Positions 22,840 through 34,483 of a stretch of 64,000 nt of DNA are shown in pieces (the first letter of the stretch is position 1; each line of letters begins with the position of its first letter). The notes beneath the pieces are model-generated. The model did no database searches and was not told where the DNA came from. It saw only the letters and a list, made by a program, of their open reading frames with translations. The stretch comes from Cladopsammia gracilis (lineage: Eukaryota > Cnidaria > Anthozoa > Scleractinia > Dendrophylliidae). Made by a program: the position numbers and the translations under genes. The stretch spans positions 372,001-436,000 of the forward strand of contig JAJGOT010000603.1 of the NCBI GenBank assembly GCA_022457155.1, written 5' to 3'.

Positions 22840-23605
22840 AAGAAGAGTTTATTCATCGGCTCAACGCCAGTTCATTGAATTTTGTCAACAGGACATGGCT
22901 GGGGACAGCAGCGGATCGATTTTACCAGCGTCTGAGCAGACTTTGATCCATTTTTGTTTTTTCCTCGCCGATCGTTTACACCATTCATCTATCAAAGTGT
23001 ACCTATCAGGCGTCTGATCGTTGCATATCGATCAGGGATTCAAGGACCCTCTTTCTGGTTGCCTGCAGCTGCAACGCATTTTACGGGGAATTAAGCGCCA
23101 TCAGGGTTCCTGTCAAAATCCTCGCCAGCCAGTCACTCGAGAGATCATGACAGTTATCCCTCTGTCATTGGATTTCTCTAATTCAGAGCACGTGATGTTG
23201 TGGCCAGCATGCTGCCTTGGTTTCTTTGTTTTTTTTAAGGGCCGGAGAATTTACTGTTAATTCCCCCTTTGATCCAGCTTCTCACCTCTCCCCTGAGGAT
23301 TTCCAAGTGGACTCCAGGTCTAACCCTACTTGCATGCGTGTGCAAATCAAGTGCTCAAAGACAGATCCCTTTCGCCAAGGTTGCTGCATTTACCTGGGCC
23401 GGGGTCGTTCTTCCATTTGCCCTATTTCGGCAAGCACAGCTTATTTGACTCTCCGTGGTGGCTCCCCGGGCCCCTTCTTCCTTCACATGGATGGCTCTCC
23501 CTTGACTCGCCAGTCATGGGAGCGGTATTTGGTCTGGGGGCTGGCTGGCTTCCAGTGGAAGCCCCTGGACACCCCAGGCACCCATCCTCCATTTAGCAAT
23601 GCAGT
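22840..23605 (+). pseudogene. DIRS tyrosine recombinase, N-terminal and middle parts
   Basis: Peptides typical of DIRS recombinases: QRQFIEFCQQ, IKVYLSG, RILRGIKR, CCLGFF, RAGEFTVNS, KCSKTDPFRQGC, LTRQSW. Frames change near 23010 and 23240. The H-x-x-R and Tyr catalytic end is absent: the copy stops at 23605. Confidence 0.8.
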
Positions 23606-23629
23606 TGTTAACCTGTGTTAATGATAGAA

Positions 23630-23915
23630 GCATTGCCAAACTCAATGTGATGGTCATGAGACCATGAGTGGTTCACAATGTTTGAGAGTTTTACGCACAA
23701 TTTTACGTAATTTCTGATGTCCTATTTTTTAGTGATGAAAGATCTGCCAGTTTTTCCTATGTAATTCCATGAACAGGTGGCACAAGGAATTTTATACACA
23801 GCATTACATTATTGCTTTTCTTTGGATGGATGACACTTTGGTTCCTAAAATTCCTGTTGAAGTGTCTTGAGGGGCTTATTAGTGACTATAATGTCATAAG
23901 GGTTGGAGTCGCAAA
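23630..23915 (-). pseudogene. Penelope-like element GIY-YIG endonuclease remnant
   Basis: One minus-strand frame, with three stops, reads VYKIPCATC, NYIGKTGRSF and NHSWSHDHH. These are the Cys-bearing GIY-YIG start, the GIY-YIG core and the C-terminal His motif of Penelope-like element endonucleases. No RT is visible next to it, so it is an isolated 3' fragment. Confidence 0.75.
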
Positions 23916-24445
23916 GGCCCTACATAGGTAGGGTGGAGCAACCCACATGAAAAACATGCCAACTTATAAATTTTTCAGAAGTGTACACTATGAAAGGCCA
24001 TGTTTTCGTTTTTGCAATGTCAGAAATAAATTTTGATGGGTAGCAGTTGGATTTCAAAGTTCTGCTGACTTGATTAAGTTTTTGAGTTATTCCTGTAGCC
24101 GAGTTACTCAGCTTATTTCTTATTAATTTATAGGGGAGTGGCCCGTACGGAGCCCCATACTCATAGAACCTATGCCAGTCATTTTTCACGGTCATGGCTA
24201 GCGGAATGTTTTGTGGGTGCGTCGTGTGCCCGCTGCCGTCTGTTGGACAGGACTAGCTCGCGGGCGCGTATGACGTTGCAAAACATGCGCATACGACATC
24301 ATGCAACTTCTGGGATCTTAGCAATTTGAAACCAAAGGGAGACTTTGTTTTTCGCGCGGTTACACGGCCAAATATCACATTAGCTGGGAAAAGACTTTGA
24401 TATTTTGCTGTGTTTACTAAGTGGAGAAAACCGTCTCAACTAAAG
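23916..24445. other. No certain gene
   Basis: A 91-codon minus-strand frame at 23920-24195 has no recognisable motif. The right part is GC-richer with CpG (24225-24290). Confidence 0.4.
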
Positions 24446-24473
24446 GTGTTATATGGTTGCCGTTTTGTTGCAA

Positions 24474-25395
24474 TATTCAATAAACCAATTTTATATTCAA
24501 TAAACCAATTTTATATTCAATAAACCAATTTTATATTCAATAAACCAATTTTATATTCAATAAAACCAATTTTATATTCAATAAACCAATTTTATATTCA
24601 ATAAACCAATTTTATATTCAATAAAACCAATTTTATATTCAATAAACCAATTTTATATTCAATAAAACCAATTTTATATTCAATAAAACCAATTTTATAT
24701 TCAATAAACCAATTTTATATTCAATAAAACCAATTTTATATTCAATAAAACCAATTTTATATTCAATAAACCAATTTTATATTCAATAAACCTATTTTAT
24801 ATTCAATAAACCAATTTTATATTCAATAAACCAATTTTATATTCAATAAAACCAATTTTATATTCAATAAACCAATTTTATATTCAATAAAACCAATTTT
24901 ATATTCAATAAACCAATTTTATATTCAATAAACCAATTTTATATTCAATAAAACCAAATTTATATTCAATAAACCAATTTTATATTCAATAAACCAATTT
25001 TATATTCAATAAAACCAATTTTATATTCAATAAACCAATTTTATATTCAATAAAACCAATTTTATATTCAATAAACCAATTTTATATTCAATAAACCAAT
25101 TTTATATTCAATAAAACCAAATTTATATTCAATAAACCAATTTTATATTCAATAAACCAATTTTTTATTCAATAAACCAATTTTATATTCAATAAGCTAA
25201 TTTTATATTCAATAAACCAATTTTATATTCAATAAACTAATTTTATATTCAATAAACCAAATTTATATTCAATAAACCAAATTTATATTCAATAAACCAA
25301 ATTTATATTCAATAAAACCAAATTTATAATAAACCAAATTTATATTCAATAAAACCAATTTGTATTCAATAAACCAAATTTATATTCAATAATTT
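24474..25395 (+). repeat. Left TIR minisatellite, about 45 copies of a 20-21 bp unit
   Basis: Tandem TTTTATATTCAATAAACCAA with frequent one-base variants (AAACC or AAAACC). The same unit fills the right TIR in inverse orientation, so it belongs to the transposon ends. Confidence 0.95.
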
Positions 25396-25477
25396 CTGCG
25401 GTCCAATGCAGTCAGCGGAGTTTTTTCCGCTTGTTTAACCACGTGGTATTAACCAACATGGCGGCTGAAACATCCAC

Positions 25478-26038
25478 TTGGCGGTGGTTTTTATCACTGT
25501 GGAACCCCTTTTATCGCAACTCGAAATTCAGTTAAGTGATCAAGATTTGGTATACCATGTGGCGGCTCTTCTGTTGAATAGATTGGAGACTGCTGTTAAT
25601 GTTTTAGAAAAGACAAGGTTTTGTCTTTTCGACTCTCAGGAATGCCGGAAATGGCGTTTTAGAGGGTAAAATCGGAAACATTTTCCGGGGGACATGCACC
25701 CGGACACCCCCGCCCCCCCTAAAAAAAGCCCCCCCCCCCCCTTCAGAAATTCCTGGATACACCTCTGTTTGTCAATCTAGCGGGAACTATGTAATGTGAC
25801 ATGTTCAACCAAATTCATATTTTTTGGAACCACAAAGTTATTGGGATGTGTCGCAATACCGTAAGTTTACCAGATTTCGGAAGACGGGAAAGAAATCTTA
25901 CTGGAAACCCAGGACGCCGTTCATTCATATTTCCGCCAGCGGTTATAGAAAACTTGCACGCAAGTGGTTTTTATATCTGGACAGAGATTGCTCGCATGCT
26001 TCACGTGTCGCGATGGACAATTTACAGGAGGGCGAGAG
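25478..26038 (+). pseudogene. IS3EU-like transposase, N-terminal part
   Basis: Short frames give EPLLSQLEIQLSDQDLVYHV at 25495, then a helix-turn-helix-like region at 25900-26038 (PPAVIENLHASGF, IARMLHVSRWTIYRRARA) as found at the N-terminus of integrase-like transposases. A MITE interrupts it at 26039; it resumes at 26383-26486 (REYDLQD, DLSDEELDSLMKGYI), where a LINE interrupts it again. Confidence 0.7.
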
Positions 26039-26377
26039 CCCGGGGGGGGGTACTCCCGACAATTTAGGAGACCTTAGGATAGGTGTGTGCCGCCAAGGTT
26101 CTCAAACCCTGACCTTATTTAAGGGTATAAAATCGAGATTTGATACCCTATTTCAGGCCCAATTCAGGCGTGTAGTACAGTTTTAACAGACCATATCTTT
26201 TTCGTTTTGCGCGTTGGGGTGGATACTGCAATTTAGTGACCCTATCTAAGGAATATCTAAGGATCACAATACCAAAAATACCAAAAAGGATACCCTATTT
26301 GAGGACTGAGCATCTCAAAAACCCTACCCTATCCGTCAGGCGGCACATACCTATATAGCATATTTAAGGGAGTACCC
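26039..26377. mobile_element. MITE with GGGTACTCCC ends
   Basis: CCCGGGGGGGGTACTCCC and GGGAGTACCC are inverted ends; CGAGAG flanks both sides. Removing it restores the reading of the transposase. Interior has repeats of GGATACCCTA and is non-coding. Confidence 0.8.
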
Positions 26378-26488
26378 GAGAGAGTACGACCTTCAGGATG
26401 TTGGGTGATTTTCAGATCTTTCTGACGAGGAACTTGACTCCTTGATGAAAGGATACATTTCACGACACGGTAATACGACTGGAGAGAA

Positions 26489-29144
26489 AAAAATGTGCAT
26501 AATCTAAATGCATTTAAAGACGACTTAGGTAAGATAAACTGGGCTGAAGTACCTGGTTTAGATGATCCATCTTGCGCTTATAAAATCTTTATTGAAAAGT
26601 ATGTTTCAATTTATGATCGGTGTTTTCCACTCAGAAAAAAGAAAGCGAGGCGGTTCAATCTTCGTAAGCCTTGGTTTACTAAAGGTCTTGCTAAATCCGT
26701 AAAGAAGAAAAATATGTTGTATAAGTGTTTTCTTAATAACCCTAACTCTTCCAGTGAAAATGCATACAAGTCTTATAAAAACAAACTTACCCATTCTCTT
26801 CGAGTTGCTAAGCGTTTATATTATGAAAAACAAATTGAGAAACTAAAATCAAATGTTAAGGCCACTTGGAAAGTTCTCAATGAAATTTTAAATAGAAATA
26901 AAGGTAAGCGTGGTTTACCATCCGTATTTAGGGCAGATTCTCATGAAATTTCCAAACCAAAGGAAATAGCTAATCATTTTTGTAAATATTTTACTAACAT
27001 TGGTCCTAATTTAGCTAGCAAAATTCCTGCATCAGAAAAGTCGCATAGTTCTTTTTTACCCCCAACACTAGTCAATTCAATATTTCTAGAAGAAGCAAAT
27101 GAGGAAGAAATTATTGAAATATGTGGTACTTGTCGTTCAGGTACTGCTGTAGGTCATGACAACATTTCTATGAACTTAATTAAAGATTCTATAGATAAAA
27201 TAATTTTCCCTATTACTAGCATAATTAACTTATCCATCACCTCTGGTATTGTACCAAATCAATTAAAAATTGCTCAAGTTATTCCTTTATTTAAATCTGG
27301 TGAACAGGATATATTTACAAATTACAGACCCGTGTCTGTTTTACCTGCATTCTCTAAAATTCTAGAGAGAGTAATGTACAATCGTCTCCTAAGGTTTCTC
27401 AATGATTTTATGATCCTTTCTGATAATCAGTATGGTTTTCGTAAACATCACTCCACTGCTTATGCTCTAGCTTGTTTGTATGACAAAATCTCTTCCGCTA
27501 TTGAAAATAAGGAATATACAGTTGGTATTTTTATAGACTTGTCTAAAGCCTTTGACACCGTTGATCATCATATTCTAATTTCAAAACTAGAGCATTATGG
27601 TGTTCGAGGCACTGCACTTAGATGGTTTGAGAGCTATCTAAGCGATAGACAACAATATGTGGAATTTAATGGTATCTGTTCGGAGTCTTGCCAAATAAAG
27701 TGTGGGTTGCCTCAGGGCTCTATACTAGGCCCCCTCCTATTTCTGCTCTATATAAATGATCTGTGCAACGTGTCAAAGGTGGTGGACTTTGTTCTTTTTG
27801 CTGATGACACAAACATATTTTTTTCTCACAAAGATTATAATTTACTTTCCGAAACCCTAAATTCTGAATTGTGTTAATTAACACAGTGGTGTTGAGCTAA
27901 TAAGCTGTCAATTAACTTTAAAAAATCAAATTTTATGGTTTTTAGACCACGCCAAAGGAGGCAAACACTTGATCTATCTATTCAAATTGACAACAATAAG
28001 ATTGAATGTGTGAAAGAAACAGTATTTTTAGGTGTTATCCTTGATGAGCATTTGTCATGGAAGCCGCACATTCTTAGCGTCTCTAGAAAAATATCAAAAT
28101 CTATAGGCATTATTTTTAAGTCAAGTTTTTGCCTTTCCAAAAATTCCTTACACTGTTTGTACTATAGTCTAATTTATCCTTACTTAATATATTGTGTTTC
28201 AGTGTGGGGATCGACATATCAGAGTAACTTAAACCGCGTTATTATTCTGCAAAAGAAGATAATAAGAATAATTTCTAAAGTTTCTTTCGATTCTCACACT
28301 GATGCTCTTTTCATATCAGATAGGTAAATTTATGTATTTATTTAAAAGAGGTTTACTTCCTAATTATTTTCGTAATATGTTTACTCTTGCAAGCCAGTTA
28401 CATTCTCATTATTCTTGGTTTTCACATGACGTCATAAAAATTAAAAAATCTAAAGTATACGTCCTACAAAGCTATTTCTAACATGGTATGTGGATACAAG
28501 TGTTATAATGTTTCACAGAAACTTTCAGGTTTTAACGATGTTTTTCTTCCGATTCACAAAGGTTTTAAATGTGTCACGCAATACGTCACGCTATTTCAGA
28601 TAAGCCGCGAAAATAAACAAAATTGAATCAGCTGAAAGTTATTGTTTCAATTGTAAGTGCTTATAAGCCGAGTTAATGGAGCTTATAGCAAATACAATAA
28701 TTTTGGATGTGATTTTTGGTGTAATTAAGACTTTGAATTTTTGGCCGCCATCTTTGTGCCCCTGAGTAGGGCACAAAGATGGCCGCTCCATACATTTCTT
28801 ACTAAAAATATCTCATACTCGTTCGCCTATAACTCTTGAACGAAATGCTTTTGCGCTTCAAAATTTGGCCAAGATGTGTAGTTTTAAACTCTCTACAATT
28901 CCATAAACATTTTGGATTCGAAATTTATTTTTTAATGCTTCTGAATTTTAATATGACGTAAGTGAAAGCCAAGAATACTAGAAATTGCAACCTTTTTTAC
29001 ATACCTCCCTGTAGAACTAATATTCGAAACTTCTCAATTCGGTTTCAAGGACCCAAGTTTTTCAACTCGTTAAGTCATGAAATTCAAAACAGTGAAAGCA
29101 TCCGTTTGTTTTGCAAAAGACTTAAAAAATTCCTTCTTTCTTAG
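26489..29144 (+). pseudogene. LINE reverse transcriptase, inactive
   Basis: RT core is clear: NYRPVSVLPAFSKILERV, FIDLSKAFDTVDH, GLPQGSILGPLLFLLYINDL and FADDT. In-frame stops at 27875-27877 and 27893-27895, another at 28325, then a MITE breaks the thumb/C-terminal region. The last part (28977-29144) encodes NCNLFYIPPCRTNIRNFS, the usual LINE C-terminal motif. CR1/L2 rather than L1 by motif style. Confidence 0.85.
28412..28975. mobile_element. TA-flanked MITE inside the LINE
   Basis: TA at 28410-28411 and 28976-28977. Ends TTCTTGGTTTTCAC and GTGAAAGCCAAGAA are inverted, followed by ATGACGTCATA-like sequence. Interior non-coding, with a self-complementary TTTGTGCCC...GGGCACAAA. Tc1/mariner-type by target site. 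Confidence 0.8.
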
Positions 29145-29479
29145 TTCTTAGTCAAAAATACTCTTTGTTGAGCTACATACTTCTTCTTTGCTTTTCTTTT
29201 CTTTTCTTTTCTTTTTAAAATAATACATTTTATATTTCATGCTGTCCTCATAATTCATATGATTATTCTATATTGTCAGGAAGCCTATAGTGCATAAGCC
29301 CCCGGCTTCTATATAGACTTCCTTGTCACTACCACATTAAACATTTTGTAGTCTATCGTCTTTTAAGTTATTATTAATTTCTAGTGTGTTGTATTATTAT
29401 TATTATTGTTATTATATATACATATATATTTTTTTGTAATGTGGTAAATGGCAAAATAAATAAAATGGAATGGAAAAAT

Positions 29480-30303
29480 GGAGAGTCGTACGTCATAGGT
29501 TACATCAGGTCTCTTAATTTAAACGTGCAAAGGGACAGAATAAGGGAATCTCTAACACGGGTGGATCCTAGAAACACAGCACTTAGGTGGGCGTGTGTCA
29601 TTACACGTGGGGTATACAGTGTTCCAGGACCTAATTCACTGTAGCACATTGACGGCCACCATTGTATCATTCGTTGGAAATTTGTTGTGCATGGCTGCAT
29701 AGATGGCTTTTCCAGACGCATCATGTATCTTTTCGCAGCAGACAACAACTATGCTCAAACAGTTGCTACAGTGTTTCAGTGTGCAGCCCAAGAATTCGGT
29801 TGGCCATCCCGTGTTAGGGGGGACCATGGCGGTGAAAATGCTGAAGTTGCATCATTAATGATTGCCGTAAGGGGGGATAACAGAGGCAGTTTCATTGCAG
29901 GCTCCTCCACTAGGAATCAACAAATAAAAAGGCTCTGGAGAGAAGTATTTAGATGTAGCCTTTTTCTGTGTTATTGTGTTTTCCATTCACTCGAGGACAG
30001 TGGATATCTTGATATAGAAAATGAAGTGCACATGATTGTTTTACACTATGTCTTTTTACCGAGAACTAATTAGAACTAATTAACTAAGAGTTTGCCAGGG
30101 CTTTCAACCTGCGCCCCATGTGCACAGAGCGTAATTGGAGTCCAAACAAAATTTGGAGCAATGGGATGATAAATCCAGATAACGCCAGGCAAACAGCACT
30201 GAGAGACCCAGCTGTTGATGACGAAGAACCAGACAACCTAGAGTTTTTTGGAGTAGATCGTAACTCATGGGCCAGTAATTCTAGAGCTGAAAACTTCCAC
30301 TAA
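29480..30303 (+). pseudogene. IS3EU-like transposase, catalytic and C-terminal parts
   Basis: The rve-like core reads HIDGHHCIIRWKFVVHGCID, RVRGDHGGENAEV, NQQIKRLWREVF and HYVFLPR; then ERNWSPNKIWSNGM at the C-terminus. The first two catalytic Asp residues are visible (HIDG, RGDHGG), but the expected Glu in NQ-x-I-E-RLW is Lys, and a stop precedes the core at 29641. A 12-base duplicated AGAACTAATT region disrupts the C-terminal frame near 30065. Confidence 0.8.
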
Positions 30304-30889
30304 TTTGGACCTTATATCTTCTTCTTTGTCATTGGTTGTCAGATCTACTGTTCAGGTAAACAAGATGTCATCTTTTCCCGAAGCATAGTTAGGAAAAGCG
30401 ATTGGAATCTTCCCATCCTCATCCACAAAGTCAGTGGGATCTACAGTTTTCAATTCTGGTTGTTTTAGCTTTGCAATTGGCTTAGCATACTGATGGACAA
30501 GTCTTCTACGCTTTGGCTACTGTGAAAGGGAACCACGTACGGCATCTCCAACCGTCAAGGCATTAGCCCGAAGTAGATCACGACCGCGACCTCGTCCCAC
30601 AACATCCGACACAACACCAGCGATTCCAGTTGCAATTTAAGTACTGTGATTTGTGCAGGCTGGTGCACGCTTACGTTACCAATTTAGTGTCAAAAGATAA
30701 AGCGAAGTGAAAAATTCTTGCCTACTGTTACTATCACTCCTGATGACAGCACAGCAACCCCTCTTCTAATTCCTCTTTCCGCCGCTTCTTGTATTTCATT
30801 CAGCGTTGGATGCTGGCCCGCCATGTTGGTTAATACCACGTGGTTAAACAAGCGGAAACTCCGCTGACTGCATTGGACCGCAGAAATTA

Positions 30890-31175
30890 TTGAATATAAA
30901 TTTGGTTTTATTGAATATAAAATTGGTTTTATTGAATATAAAATTGGTTTATTGAATATAAAATTGGTTTATTGAATATAAATTTGGTTTATTGAATATA
31001 AAATTGGTTTATTGAATATAAAATTGGTTTATGAATATAAATTTGGTTTATTGAATATAAATTTGGTTCATTGAATATAAATTTGGTTTTATTGAATATA
31101 AAATTGTTTTCTTAAATATAAAATTGGTTTATTGAATATAAAATTGCTTTATTGAATGTATAAAATTGGTTGTAC
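30890..31175 (-). repeat. Right TIR minisatellite, about 14 copies
   Basis: Inverse-orientation copies of the 20-21 bp unit of the left array (TTGGTTTATTGAATATAAAA). About a third of the left copy number. Confidence 0.95.
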
Positions 31176-31212
31176 TGAATATTGCAACAAAACGGCAACC
31201 ATAGTGTTATTA

Positions 31213-32475
31213 CTCATGCGCGTAGCGGCATGAGGTAAGGTTTCGGCTCCGTTTTTCTTGTTATTTTTTGTGTCACGATTTTGCATGCAAATTTATGCAC
31301 GCATATTTTAGTGACCGGGTCCTGGGGTCACCAACATATTCTACAAAAACGGCTGCCGCGCTCGGCATGTGCTTGGTTTTTAAAACCGTAGTTTCGTGTC
31401 ATCGCATTAATAACTCACATTTAAAATATTCAAAATGGAAAGAGAAAGCTTTAAAGAATACCCAAAGCCGCTATAGTGGAGAAAAAGGAGAGCTTTCAGC
31501 AACTGAATCTTGCTTCAAGGAAATTCATACGCTGCTATCAGTGCGGGGCGATCAAAACCGAAGAAGCAGATTTCTTACAGATGAGGGACTTTACCGTAAA
31601 AGAAATTACAATTTTTTGGTGAGAATTTATGTTGATATCAATTTGTGATTCACTTTTCTCTGTGTTCTGGTTAGTTTTGAGGAAATCATTATAAAACATG
31701 CTAACACGAAGGAATGTGTTTACTAGCGAAAATGAAAATTACAGACAAACTTCGTCGCCCATTCGTTGTCGTTGGAATATCGTCGAAGGTATGCTATGTT
31801 TTCATGACCGTTTGGCTTCAGTTTGCCCTCCTCAGGACAAGTGGCTCCTTGACAGAACCAAAAAAATGAAAAATGAAAGGGAGTGAAGGAAAGAAAAATG
31901 ATAAGCCTACGACACGAGGTATTCCCAAGCGGTCACCCATCCAAGTACTAACCTCGCCCGACAGGGCTTAACTTCGGTGATCAGACGAGAACCGGCGCAT
32001 GTCAAACAGTGTTCCTAAAGTTTACGATGAGCGAGTGACTTTTCTCCAGTAATCCCAATAAGTCGTATTCACGACTTAAAAACGTGTTTTAGCGTGTTCT
32101 TTAGTGTGTCACGCAAAATTCGTTGAGGGGGGAAGGGGTGCGTGACCCGTTCAAAACAAACCATAAAACTTGCTTACGCAAGCGCATGAGTGTAGGCTAC
32201 AATAGTAGCCTCTTGTTTCCCTGAATTTTTCGCGGTTTGCTACTCAAGACAGGAATACTAATTAAGGGATACTCAGAAGCCGCTTTAGTGGAAAAAGAAG
32301 AGCTTTCAGGGATAAAATCTTGCCTCGAGGAACTTCATACGTTTTTATCAATGAGGGGAGATGTTTCTTTTTATTTCAGATTTCACAACCAAAGAAGAAG
32401 AATTTCCAAGCAAGCAAGGGACTTAAAGGTAAAACAGATTACATTTTTCGATGGGAATTTATAAAGGAGGATTTT
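31213..32475 (+). repeat. Two diverged direct copies of a 200-400 bp segment
   Basis: Segments at about 31450-31610 and 32270-32440 align and share a translated core (ELSATESCFKEIHTLLSVRG versus ELSGIKSCLEELHTFLSMRG). Either an old repeat family with coding origin or exons of an unknown gene. I do not recognise it. Confidence 0.45.
31903..32005 (-). rRNA. 5S rRNA-like sequence, degenerate 5' end
   Basis: On the minus strand the last ~100 bases match eukaryotic 5S rRNA, including GAAGTTAAGC, GGGTGACCGCTTGGGAATACC (positions only: 31919-31939) and the closing GTAGGCTT. A T5 run follows. The first ~16 bases (about 32010-32027) no longer pair with the 3' end, so it is probably a pseudogene or a 5S-derived SINE head. 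Confidence 0.8.
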
Positions 32476-32479
32476 TTCA

Positions 32480-33260
32480 GGTATCCCATGATGCAAGGCG
32501 AATAAGCTATATTATCAACTGAAAGTTGCGTGACCAGTCATTCGCCATGGTGTTGCTCGAAGCGAGCGCATCGTCCACTGCGTAGATTTTAGCAGTCAAA
32601 CATATATCACATTGTCCAATCTGGCTTGTTGTAGGTTGCTAAAAGTATTTAGTACATGTTTGCTTCCTCAAAAAGTAAAGAGAGCGGTGACTTTGTCTAT
32701 TTCTGAACACGGACAAATTGAAAGGCATAAGACTTCGATTTCCAGATTTTTGGTAGATGAAAAAATATTGCCATCTTCCATATCACTTGTAAAAACATAA
32801 ACATCACGTGATTTATTAGCTTCGAACCGAAGGAAAGACTGTCAAATGATCATATGATTTGACCAAACTCATAAAAGGAAGCTGCAATTGCACTAAATAC
32901 AATATTTCCTTCGACTGTAAAAACCAAAACAGAATCTATGCGATCGAAGCGAATTTCAACAATGTTTTGGCGACGATTTTGACCAAAATTCGACAGTCAT
33001 TAATTCCTACAAAACGTGGGGACTTAAGGAGACCTTGTACTGCATTTAAAAAAGTCACTCTATGGGCACTATCAAGTGAAATTATATGCTAAAGTCCCCA
33101 GGATTAATCAAAGACTCCTAAGAACCAACTCTAGAATAAGAAATGCTAACGCGTAACGCAATATTGCGGATTAAACTTAAGGATTTTTGACAAATGCAAA
33201 AAGAAAAATACAGTACATTACTTTCATAATGTTCAGCCCAAAGAAGAAAGAAAAAAAAAG
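32480..33260. other. No gene seen
   Basis: AT-rich; short frames only. Confidence 0.5.
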
Positions 33261-33263
33261 GAA

Positions 33264-33335
33264 CGACCCGAGAGAGATTCGAACCTGGCCCTTTCGGCTG
33301 TAAGTCCGCGCTTTACACCACTCAGCCACCGTGAC
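33264..33335 (-). tRNA. Degenerate tRNA-like sequence (pseudogene or SINE head)
   Basis: Minus strand has good A box (TGGCTGAGTGG) and B box (GGTTCGAATCT) at tRNA spacing over 72 bases. Five of seven acceptor pairs hold, but the T stem and anticodon stem pair poorly, so it is unlikely to be a working tRNA. No anticodon is assigned with confidence. Confidence 0.55.
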
Positions 33336-34009
33336 CACTGACTTGGAATGGGATAAATTTTATTAGTTGAAGGTAAAAAAGCTTCAAAACGCGTCTCGGT
33401 TGAAAATTCCTTTTAGATCGATTTTAACGTTGCATTAAAGACTCCAAATGCGAAACATCTTTAAGCTTTTTGTTGTTTATATGTGTTTACACCAATTTAG
33501 TTATTGTTATCGCTGGATTCATGCTGTTCTTGTTATAAAACGCATTCGTAACAAAGCATTACATCACAAAGTTTACAGCTGATGGAAGGAGCAAGTGAGT
33601 GCTCATTTGCATATCTGTACCCGGTACTGATAACCCGCTCATTACACATGCGTGTATTGACGGGTTAAAAATGAAACACGGCAAAACAGATCAAGGGTTA
33701 AAACACAACAAAGAAACGAAGCGGATCAGCCATGCATACCACTCGAAACAAAGACAAAAATATTGCAATACATAGGCAAACAGGCTCGGATCAAATGATA
33801 TCTTAGTAATCTTTAATGTACATAGAAACCAAATAACGATTTGATTCACCTTTTATCGCGTTGGAAACGAAGGAAACGTCTCGTGAAGATCAGTAAAATT
33901 TCACCTCGTGTACTCGCCATCGCATCGCTTCCGACCCTTCACCTTAGTTAAGCTTGTTCACAGAGCAACGCTGTTACTGTAGGCTCAGCCTATCTATATA
34001 TAAAATTAC
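33336..34009. other. Intron or intergenic sequence
   Basis: No coding signal. A segment at 33955-34000 (CTGTAGGCTCAGCCTATCTA) recurs inverted at 39670-39725. Confidence 0.5.
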
Positions 34010-34102
34010 CTTTGTGAAAACTCCCAGAAAGTAAAGGATCCCCAGATGTCTCACAGATTACAGGTGCTTTCAGTGACAAATCTTGCCCATCTGCAGTGTT
34101 CC
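34010..34102 (-). CDS. Host exon following the glycosyltransferase exon
   Basis: Minus strand: acceptor TTTTTGTAG, 93 coding bases open in the expected phase, donor CAAAG|GTAATT. The previous exon ends in phase 1 and this one starts with the matching two bases. The encoded 30 residues are hydrophilic and carry no known motif. Confidence 0.65.
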
Positions 34103-34483
34103 CTACAAAAATACATGTATATATACACAAAAAACTTAATCTGGCAACACAGATTCAGTCTTTTCTACAAAGAACAAGTAGTTGAAACAAGTAACTAAAC
34201 AAACAAGCATACCAGACATGTGAGCATCTCATGAAACGTAAACCCTATTCCTTACAGTATTTCTGACACAATTTTGTGTTAATCTTTTACATTCATACTT
34301 TTAAGACTTATTATAAAAAAAATATCCAAAACTTTTCTTTTGAAACAAATATTTTAAAAGCACCACCAGCTAGCTATTGCATATGATTTCTGGTCTATTA
34401 TTTTACTCAACAATAGTAATTACATTTGTTTAGGTAACCATTCCACTAAATTAAGAAGGGAAACTACAGTATTTCTTACCAAA

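Larger units (their letters stand above)
17640..23605 (+). mobile_element. DIRS-type tyrosine-recombinase retrotransposon, degenerate
   Basis: Gag with zinc fingers, reverse transcriptase, RNase H and a DIRS-type tyrosine recombinase occur in that order on the plus strand, interrupted by a 2.0 kb DNA transposon at 20844-22838. Several frameshifts and stops break it. The recombinase lacks its C-terminal catalytic part, so the 3' end is truncated near 23605. The 5' limit is approximate. Confidence 0.85.
26487..29478 (+). mobile_element. 5'-truncated CR1/L2-like LINE inserted in the transposase gene
   Basis: Flanked by TGGAGAG at 26480-26486 and 29479-29485. It contains an RT gene but no endonuclease domain, and ends in simple AT repeats (TATTATTATT, AAATAAAATGGAATGG). 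A MITE (28412-28975) lies inside. Confidence 0.85.
24452..31203 (+). mobile_element. IS3EU-like DNA transposon with long minisatellite TIRs, multiply interrupted
   Basis: Begins TATGGTTGCCGTTTTGTTGC and ends with its inverse; GTGTTA is duplicated at 24446-24451 and 31204-31209. A 5'-TAY...RTA-3' terminus with a 6 bp target duplication and an IS3/retrovirus-type DDE integrase-like transposase is what I recall for the IS3EU superfamily. Left TIR is about 1010 bp and right TIR about 380 bp because the internal tandem array differs in size. Two insertions (26039-26377 and 26487-29478) split the transposase gene. Confidence 0.75.

Noticed and set aside
24474..25395. Regular 20-21 bp repeats resembling a CRISPR array
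   Set aside because: No unique spacers; units abut directly, and the same unit fills the inverse TIR of a transposon.
33264..33335. Functional tRNA gene
   Set aside because: A and B boxes are good but T and anticodon stems pair poorly.
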